A stretch of DNA of 34,233 bases from assembly GCA_900556625.1 (NCBI GenBank), contig USPQ01000023.1, forward strand, positions 1 to 34,233. The letters run 5' to 3'. This DNA is from an uncultured Bacteroides sp. (lineage in GTDB: Bacteria; Bacteroidota; Bacteroidia; Bacteroidales; Bacteroidaceae). Below, piece by piece: positions 28,633 through 34,233 of the stretch (the first letter of the stretch is position 1; each line of letters begins with the position of its first letter). Position numbers and translations under genes: made by a program. The notes beneath the pieces were generated by a model that worked only from the letters and a program-made list of their open reading frames with translations, was not told the DNA's origin and made no database searches.

Positions 28633-29241
28633 TCAATCCGATAGCTTTTTCAGTTTCTTGAAATGCTTGATTACAGCCAGATAATCACGATCGGAACAAG
28701 CATCGAATTTATTCCAAAGATCCCCCAATATAACGGCACCGCCAAAGCCGAAGTCCTTAATCTCAAGCAGATTCTCCTCATTGATACCGCCTAATGCCAT
28801 TACTTTCGAGTCGATGATTTTAGCTTTTTGTGCTTCACGTAATTCTTCGGCAGTATACGTCGAATAATAGTTCACTTTAGAGATACTGTCGTAAATAGGA
28901 CTCATGAAAACGTAGTCATAAAAATGTTTTCTGTTTTTCACTTCCTCCACAGAATGGCATGAACAACTGATATGTCCGTCATAATCATGTGGCTCCTTGG
29001 GATTGCGGGCATTCAGATGAATCCCCATCAAATTGAACTCCTCTTTCATATAGAAATGCTCGTGCGTGACAATACGGCGATGATATTTCTCCGGAATAAG
29101 AGTCAGTAACCGTTCAGAGTACATGGCCGGAGTTTCCGGTTTTCTAAGATGTAGAATATCCAATCCCTCTTCAAAAAGAGCAGTGATAATCTTGTCTTCT
29201 TCAACGAAGAAAGTGGGTGTGGTGACTACAATTAATTTCAT
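28633..29241 (-). CDS. TenI/ThiE-like protein, probable thiazole tautomerase
   Basis: A 202-aa TIM-barrel protein of the ThiE/TenI family. Family elements: ILHLRKPET (ThiE has QLRxK), MGIHLNARNP, SCSCHSVEEV, YVFMSPIYDS and a phosphate loop MALGGINEENL. It lacks the DD/metal pattern of true thiamin-phosphate synthases (the region reads IVTHEHFYMKEEF). The operon already holds a standard thiE, so this is more likely a TenI thiazole tautomerase acting after ThiG. It is the last gene of the operon, 63 nt after thiF. Confidence 0.75.
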   Translation of the reverse strand: MKLIVVTTPTFFVEEDKIITALFEEGLDILHLRKPETPAMYSERLLTLIPEKYHRRIVTHEHFYMKEEFNLMGIHLNARNPKEPHDYDGHISCSCHSVEEVKNRKHFYDYVFMSPIYDSISKVNYYSTYTAEELREAQKAKIIDSKVMALGGINEENLLEIKDFGFGGAVILGDLWNKFDACSDRDYLAVIKHFKKLKKLSD

Positions 29242-29304
29242 TTCCCTTTGTTAAAATTGGATTCTTTAGCAAAGTTACTAATTAACTATATCAGAAACCA
29301 ACCT

Positions 29305-29997
29305 TTATAGTGAAAATTTGTTAGATTGCAATGTCCGCAGGTCAATTGTCCATAGTTCACCGGCTAAAACGTCACCGAAACCACAGATTATCTTTAGAAC
29401 TTCTGTTGCTTCAATACTCCCTACAACGGCGGGCGTAATTCCCATTACTCCTTTAGAGGGAGGTGACATTCGTTTCATTTCTTCTTCGTCAGGATAAAGA
29501 TCACGATAACTTTTCTTTCGGTTTCCGTAATTGAAAACCGAGACTTGTCCTTCAAATCCGCAGATAGCGCCATATACATACGGCTTTCCCTGCTTGATGC
29601 AGATATCGTTAATCAGATAACGGGTATCGAAATTATCACAGCCGTCCACCACTATATCATATTCTTGGATAATACGGTCTGCGTTTTCCGCAGTCAGTCG
29701 GGCAGAGTAGTGTCTTGTCTCAATCTCACTGTTGAGCGAGGTCAAGCGTTGGGAGGCACATACGGCTTTCGGCTTTCCCAGCTCCTCTTCGGAATAAAGG
29801 ACCTGTCGTTGCAGATTGCTGATACTTACCGAATCATCGTCTACCAGACCAAGACAGCCTACGCCTGCACCCGCCAGATAAAGAGCGATGGGAGAGCCTA
29901 ACCCTCCCACACCTACAATCAGCACTTTTGCCTTTTGCAACTTATTCTGTCCCTCTTCCCCAATCTCAGGAAGTATAATTTGTCTGTCGTATCGCAT
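29305..29997 (-). CDS. thiF: ThiF/MoeB-family adenylyltransferase
   Basis: A 230-aa E1-like enzyme that would adenylate the C-terminus of the sulfur carrier ThiS. MRYDRQIILPEIGEEGQ, ATP site GVGGLGSP (29-36), LVDDDSVSISNLQRQ and DGCDNFDTRYLIND are typical. The Zn-binding Cys pairs of E. coli ThiF/MoeB are absent: SYRDLYP stands at the usual CxxC and the chain stops before the second pair. The SPPSKGVMG region also lacks the nearby Cys. ATG at 29997, 4 nt after thiH, is chosen because the upstream frame opens only with GTG. Confidence 0.88.
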   Translation of the reverse strand: MRYDRQIILPEIGEEGQNKLQKAKVLIVGVGGLGSPIALYLAGAGVGCLGLVDDDSVSISNLQRQVLYSEEELGKPKAVCASQRLTSLNSEIETRHYSARLTAENADRIIQEYDIVVDGCDNFDTRYLINDICIKQGKPYVYGAICGFEGQVSVFNYGNRKKSYRDLYPDEEEMKRMSPPSKGVMGITPAVVGSIEATEVLKIICGFGDVLAGELWTIDLRTLQSNKFSL

Positions 29998-30001
29998 CAG
30001 C

Positions 30002-31126
30002 CTATCTTTTGAAATCGAACGACTGGTCCCAATCCTTCCAAATAGGTTCACGTCCCAGCTTTTTCAAATCACGTTCCACTTCAACGGCCTTCCGTTCATC
30101 GTTGACATGAAACTGCTCTAAAGTTTGGGGATAACTGTAGTATCCTCCCGGTTCGGTCTTACTTTCCGCACTCATGGTCGTTACACCCAGTGTTGCCATG
30201 TTGTTGCGTATCTCCGCACTTTCACGGGTAGAATAAGAGATATCTACATCATGGTCGAAGATACGCATGGCGAATGTGAGTTGAGCGAGTTCGCGGTCGT
30301 TCATGATGACATTGGGCTGGAAACCTCCATTCTCCGACGGGCGCATACGCGGGAAGTTCACGCTATATTTCGTTTTCCAATAGTGCTTCTGCAGATAGCG
30401 CAGATGATAAGCCATCATCGTAACATCTGTCCGCCACTCTTCCAAACCGATCAATACCCCCATACCGATTTTGTGCACACCTGCCTGTCCCATACGGTCG
30501 AAGCCATTGACACGCCATTCAAATTTGGACTTCATGCCTCTCGGATGGTACGTCTTGTAATTTGCTTTGTTGTAAGTCTCCTGAAAGCAGATTACTCCGT
30601 TCAGGCCATGATTGGTCAGCTCCTTGTATTCTTCTGCTTTAAGCGGCATTACCTCAATCTGGAGATTGCTGAAATAAGGTTTGGCTAAGTCCAAAGCGCG
30701 GGCGATATAAGGAACACCCGCTGCTGCGGGATTCTCGCCGGTCACTAGCAAGAGATTCTCGAAAGGAGCCAGACGTTTGATAGCCTTGTACTCGTTGATA
30801 ATCTCTTCCTCTGTCAGAATGGTTCTTTTCATCGGATTACTGATATGGAAACCGCAATACACACAAGAGTTGGTGCAAGAATTAGTCAGATAGAGCGGAA
30901 CAAACATAGAGATGGTCTTGCCGAACCGTTCCAATGTATATTTCTGGCTGAGGCGTGCCATCACTTCCAGGTAAGGAGCGGCGGCCGGAGAAATCAATGC
31001 CATAAAATCATTGACGTCCAGATGCTCTTTCTTACCCAATGCACGTCGTACGTCTGCATCCGTTTTGGAATAGATGGCTTTTGTCGTCTCTTCCCAAGAT
31101 ATTTTTTCTAATTCGTCTGAAAACAT
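30002..31126 (-). CDS. thiH: 2-iminoacetate synthase (tyrosine lyase)
   Basis: A 374-aa radical-SAM enzyme that cleaves tyrosine to give 2-iminoacetate (dehydroglycine) and p-cresol for thiazole formation; it is the anaerobic alternative to ThiO, fitting a gut anaerobe. CTNSCVYC (Cys84, Cys88, Cys91) binds the 4Fe-4S cluster; LLVTGENPAAAG and QETYNKANYK are ThiH-type blocks. Length and N-terminal extension are normal. It lies 12 nt downstream of thiC. Confidence 0.95.
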   Translation of the reverse strand: MFSDELEKISWEETTKAIYSKTDADVRRALGKKEHLDVNDFMALISPAAAPYLEVMARLSQKYTLERFGKTISMFVPLYLTNSCTNSCVYCGFHISNPMKRTILTEEEIINEYKAIKRLAPFENLLLVTGENPAAAGVPYIARALDLAKPYFSNLQIEVMPLKAEEYKELTNHGLNGVICFQETYNKANYKTYHPRGMKSKFEWRVNGFDRMGQAGVHKIGMGVLIGLEEWRTDVTMMAYHLRYLQKHYWKTKYSVNFPRMRPSENGGFQPNVIMNDRELAQLTFAMRIFDHDVDISYSTRESAEIRNNMATLGVTTMSAESKTEPGGYYSYPQTLEQFHVNDERKAVEVERDLKKLGREPIWKDWDQSFDFKR

Positions 31127-31138
31127 AATTTTTAGTGA

Positions 31139-32827
31139 TTATTTTTTGTTCTTCTTTAAATCACGTGACAATCGCATCGCGCAGAAATTAGGTCCGCACA
31201 TCGTACAGTATTCTCCGTCGATATGATGTCCTGCACGGAAGTAGCTTTGTGCACGTTCCGGGTCAAGTGATAAATCAAACTGGTCTTTCCAACGGAACTC
31301 ATACCGGGCTTTGCTCAATGCATTATCACGTACCTGTGCTCCCGGATGTCCTTTGGCGAGGTCGGCGGCATGGGCGGCAATCTTATAAGTGATGACTCCC
31401 ACACGTACGTCTTCTTTGTCCGGCAGGGCAAGATGTTCCTTAGGAGTGACATAGCAAAGCATTGCCGTTCCCAACCATCCGATTTGTGCCGCACCGATGG
31501 CGGAAGTGATATGATCATATCCCGGAGCAATATCCGTTACCAGCGGGCCGAGTGTATAGAACGGCGCATCGTGGCATTTCTCAATCTGGCGTTCCATATT
31601 TTCTTTAATCTTGTGCATCGGAACGTGTCCGGGGCCTTCGATGAATGCTTGCACATTCTTATCCCATGCGCGTAACACTAATTCTCCCATTGTATCCAAT
31701 TCTGCAAACTGCGCTTCGTCATTGGCATCGTAGATAGAACCCGGACGAAGTCCGTCGCCCAAAGATACTGCCACATCATACTGTGCCAGAATATCGCAGA
31801 TGTCGTCAAAGTGTTCATATAAGAAACTTTCCCGGTCGTGCACCAGACACCATTTGCTCATGATACTTCCTCCGCGACTGACAATACCGCACAACCGCTT
31901 GTCGGCAAGATGGACATTGTGCCGACGGATACCTGCATGGATGGTAAAGTAATCCACTCCTTGTTCGCATTGTTCAATCAAAGTATCCCGGTAAATTTCC
32001 CAAGTCAGGTCTTCCACCACACCGTTTACTTTCTCAAGAGCTTGATAGATAGGGACTGTGCCGACGGGTACGGGGCAGTTGCGGATAATCCATTCACGTG
32101 TCTCATGAATGTTTTCTCCGGTAGAGAGATCCATCAACGTATCGCCTCCCCATTTGCAACTCCATAATGCTTTTTCTACCTCTTCGTCAATGCTCGAAGT
32201 AGTAGCCGAGTTTCCGATATTCGTATTGATTTTTACCAGAAAGTTACGTCCGATAATCATCGGTTCGGCTTCCGGATGATTAATGTTGGCGGGCAGTACG
32301 GCACGTCCTTCCGCAATCTCCTGGCGGACAAATTCGGGAGTGATATAAGTCTTGATTCCTAACTCTTCGCAATTCATATTTTCACGGATGGCCACATACT
32401 CCATCTCTGGGGTGATAATTCCCTTTTTGGCGTATGCCATTTGAGTAATAGCCTCTCCTTTTTTTGCCCGATAAGGCAGAGCGATATGCTCAAAACGCAG
32501 GTGGTCGAGGCTTTTGTCGTTCCGTCTCATTTGTCCGTATTCGGAAGTGATTTCGGGTAGTTGCTCCACATCACCACGACCGACAATCCATTCTTCACGC
32601 ATTCGGGGCAAGCCTTTTTTGAGATCAATACTCATTTCCGTATCACTGAACGGTCCGCTGGTGTCATACATATATACTTCCGGATTGGGAGTTACAATCT
32701 TTTCTTCGCCTTCAAAACTGACACTGGGCACTTGTTCCACTTTCCGCATGGCAACGCGGATATTCGGATAAAGTTTTCCGGGCAAATATACTTTCTGAGA
32801 GCGGGGAAATTTTATTTTTTGTTCCAT
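31139..32827 (-). CDS. thiC: Phosphomethylpyrimidine synthase
   Basis: A 562-aa radical-SAM enzyme that rearranges 5-aminoimidazole ribotide into hydroxymethylpyrimidine phosphate. Characteristic parts: SLGDGLRPGSIYDANDEAQF, FIEGPGHVPMHKI, GPLVTDIAPGYDHI and the C-terminal cluster motif CTMCGPNFC (541-549). The N-terminus (PRSQKVYLPGKLYPNIRVAM) is the ThiC-associated domain. It is the central gene of the operon, 34 nt after thiG. Confidence 0.97.
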   Translation of the reverse strand: MEQKIKFPRSQKVYLPGKLYPNIRVAMRKVEQVPSVSFEGEEKIVTPNPEVYMYDTSGPFSDTEMSIDLKKGLPRMREEWIVGRGDVEQLPEITSEYGQMRRNDKSLDHLRFEHIALPYRAKKGEAITQMAYAKKGIITPEMEYVAIRENMNCEELGIKTYITPEFVRQEIAEGRAVLPANINHPEAEPMIIGRNFLVKINTNIGNSATTSSIDEEVEKALWSCKWGGDTLMDLSTGENIHETREWIIRNCPVPVGTVPIYQALEKVNGVVEDLTWEIYRDTLIEQCEQGVDYFTIHAGIRRHNVHLADKRLCGIVSRGGSIMSKWCLVHDRESFLYEHFDDICDILAQYDVAVSLGDGLRPGSIYDANDEAQFAELDTMGELVLRAWDKNVQAFIEGPGHVPMHKIKENMERQIEKCHDAPFYTLGPLVTDIAPGYDHITSAIGAAQIGWLGTAMLCYVTPKEHLALPDKEDVRVGVITYKIAAHAADLAKGHPGAQVRDNALSKARYEFRWKDQFDLSLDPERAQSYFRAGHHIDGEYCTMCGPNFCAMRLSRDLKKNKK

Positions 32828-32861
32828 AATTGTTCTTTTAGCAGTCGGCTACTTATTCATA

Positions 32862-33638
32862 TTATTTATCTAAAAAAGCAGTCAGCGGTGAGCTGGCTTC
32901 GGCTATAAAGTTGTCCGCTTGCAGTCCTAATCCCGCTTCGTATGCCTGTCTTCCGGCTTCGGTGGCAGTTTTGAAAGCCTTCGCCATTTCTACCGGGTTT
33001 CCGGCAACGGCAATTGCTGTATTTACCAGTACCGCGGAAGCTCCCAGTTCCATTGCTTCAGCGGCATGGCTTGGCGCACCGATACCTGCATCAACGACAA
33101 CAGGGATACCTGCCTGCTCGATAATAATCTGTAGGAATTCTTTAGTCTGCAATCCTTTATTTGTGCCGATCGGAGCGCCGAGAGGCATAACGGTAGCTGC
33201 TCCGGCTTCTTCCAATCGTTTACAAAGCACGGGGTCTGCCTGACAATAAGGCAATACGACGAAACCTAATTTCACCAACTCTTCCGTAGCTTTCAGTGTC
33301 TCGATAGAGTCGGGGAGCAGGTAGCGGGGATCGGGGTGAATCTCTAGTTTCAGCCAATTCGTTCCGAACGCTTCACGCGCCATTTGTGCGGCAAACACAG
33401 CCTCTTCCGCATCGCGTACACCGGAAGTGTTGGGTAATAACTGGATATTCGGATGGATAATATGTTTCAGCATATCGTCCTCTTTGTTGTCCATGTCAAT
33501 ACGTTTCATGGCAACCGTTACCATTTCTGTGCCCGAAGCCAGAATAGATTGCTCCATTATTTCATTGGAGTTGAATTTTCCTGTTCCCAAGAAAAGGCGT
33601 GAGCTGAATTCACGTCCTGCAATTACTAACTTTTCCAT
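32862..33638 (-). CDS. thiG: Thiazole synthase
   Basis: A 258-aa TIM-barrel enzyme that builds the thiazole phosphate from deoxyxylulose phosphate, dehydroglycine and ThiS-thiocarboxylate. FSSRLFLGTGKF, LPNTSGVRDAEEAV, WLKLEIHPDPRYLLPD (Lys97, the Schiff-base lysine) and VVDAGIGAPSHAAEAMELGA are diagnostic. Full length. It works with ThiH, ThiF and ThiS; the thiS gene is expected just outside the window. Confidence 0.96.
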   Translation of the reverse strand: MEKLVIAGREFSSRLFLGTGKFNSNEIMEQSILASGTEMVTVAMKRIDMDNKEDDMLKHIIHPNIQLLPNTSGVRDAEEAVFAAQMAREAFGTNWLKLEIHPDPRYLLPDSIETLKATEELVKLGFVVLPYCQADPVLCKRLEEAGAATVMPLGAPIGTNKGLQTKEFLQIIIEQAGIPVVVDAGIGAPSHAAEAMELGASAVLVNTAIAVAGNPVEMAKAFKTATEAGRQAYEAGLGLQADNFIAEASSPLTAFLDK

Positions 33639-33670
33639 GTCTTTTGGAATTTAGAATTATAGATGTTGAT

Positions 33671-34233
33671 TTATGAATTACTTAGAATCTTCCGTGTTTC
33701 CTCTACCGGATTTTCCGCCCGGAGAATCGTTCCGGACAAGGCGATGCCATTGACTCCTGTGCGGAGGATATCGGGGATATCTTCGTTGGTGATTCCTCCG
33801 ATAGCTACTACCGGAAGGTTGATATTCGCTTCTTTCATTTGTGAAAGGATGGAAGCGTAACCTTCCAGACCGAGTACGGGACTTAAATTCTTTTTAGTGG
33901 TGGTGAAGCGGAAGGGACCGATCCCCAAGTAATCGGCTCCGGCGCGGTAATGTTGTACGACATCCTCGAAGGTATTGGCCGTGCCACCGATGATAAAGGC
34001 TTCTCCGAGTATCTGTCGTGCCTGGTCGATGGGCATATCCTTCTTTCCCAGATGTACACCGTCCACTTCCAGTTTCTTGACTAATTCGACATGATCATCG
34101 AGAACTAAGATGGCTTCGTGTTCCTTACAGAGTGGCTTCAGTTGCAGCGCCACTTGTTCCACCTCCTCAAGAGGAGCTTCTTTCATGCGTAGTTGGATCC
34201 ATTTGCACCCTCCTTCGAGTGCCATACGTGCCG
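33671..34233 (-). CDS. thiE: Thiamin-phosphate synthase (5' end outside window)
   Basis: The frame is open to the window edge, so the N-terminal residues are missing. The visible 186 residues include QLRMKEAPLEEV, LVLDDHVELVKKLEVDGVHLGKKDMP (Asp-rich metal site), GGTANTFEDV, YLGIGPFRFTTTKKN and VAIGGITNEDI (phosphate loop). It couples pyrimidine diphosphate and thiazole phosphate to thiamin monophosphate. It is followed by thiG after 32 nt. The ATG near the edge is internal, not the true start. Confidence 0.94.
   Translation of the reverse strand, partial: ARMALEGGCKWIQLRMKEAPLEEVEQVALQLKPLCKEHEAILVLDDHVELVKKLEVDGVHLGKKDMPIDQARQILGEAFIIGGTANTFEDVVQHYRAGADYLGIGPFRFTTTKKNLSPVLGLEGYASILSQMKEANINLPVVAIGGITNEDIPDILRTGVNGIALSGTILRAENPVEETRKILSNS

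Noticed and set aside
30125..30688. Plus-strand open frame opposite thiH
   Set aside because: thiH is unmistakable on the other strand; the antisense translation has no recognisable features.
1..34233. CRISPR array or insertion sequence
   Set aside because: No regularly spaced short repeats and no transposase gene or IS-type terminal repeats were seen.
33639..34233. TPP riboswitch of the thiamin operon
   Set aside because: It would lie upstream of the first gene, which is outside the window; the visible gaps between thi genes are too short.

Overview
The window is Bacteroides-type (Bacteroidales) DNA. Evidence: AT-rich sequence, TAnnTTTG promoter elements, few Shine-Dalgarno sequences, gene families typical of Bacteroides temperate phages, and a thiamin operon in the gene order known from Bacteroides. 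About positions 1-27,600 are a tailed-phage prophage whose left part lies outside the window. About 27,900-34,233 are host chromosome.

Positions 1-6,776 (plus strand) are the end of the late region. They start with the last 38 codons of a diversity-generating retroelement (DGR) target protein, ending in its variable repeat (VR). A HigB/HigA-type toxin-antitoxin pair, the template repeat (TR, about 963-1101) and a DGR reverse transcriptase follow. Over the 89 bp aligned, VR and TR differ at 8 positions, and all 8 are adenines in TR. Next come a DUF4376-like tail-fibre-assembly protein, a lysis cassette (two small membrane proteins, an Amidase_3 endolysin and a spanin-like protein) and three paralogous proteins. 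A terminator at 6788-6818 ends this unit.

Positions 6,866-26,112 (minus strand) are one long leftward early operon read from a promoter at about 26,150. In transcription order it encodes small proteins, RecT, a coiled-coil protein, a RecE/DUF3799-like nuclease, a DUF1367 protein, a SNF2-type helicase, a MazG-like protein, HU, DUF4494 and VRR-NUC proteins, a DUF4373 replication protein, a cytosine methyltransferase with a second 332-codon frame inside it, a PP-loop sulfurtransferase-like protein, an adenine methyltransferase, an ASCH protein and many small proteins. It ends with an 882-aa beta-rich protein. One small membrane-protein gene (15,092-15,361) runs against the operon. A tRNA-like 59-nt element lies just upstream of recT.

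Positions 26,113-27,600 are the lysogeny switch: palindromic operators between the early promoter and a divergent Xre repressor gene, with a lipoprotein gene translationally coupled to the repressor (a likely lysogenic-conversion gene). No integrase is visible. An intergenic stretch with hairpins and a strong terminator then leads into host genes: an outer-membrane beta-barrel protein and, on the minus strand, thiE(partial)-thiG-thiC-thiH-thiF-tenI/thiE-like.

The most notable items are the DGR with a toxin-antitoxin pair between VR and TR and a reverse transcriptase carrying a C-terminal extra domain, the overprinted methyltransferase locus, the tRNA-like leader element, and two candidate lysogenic-conversion genes. 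Family names come from recognition of motifs, not from database searches.
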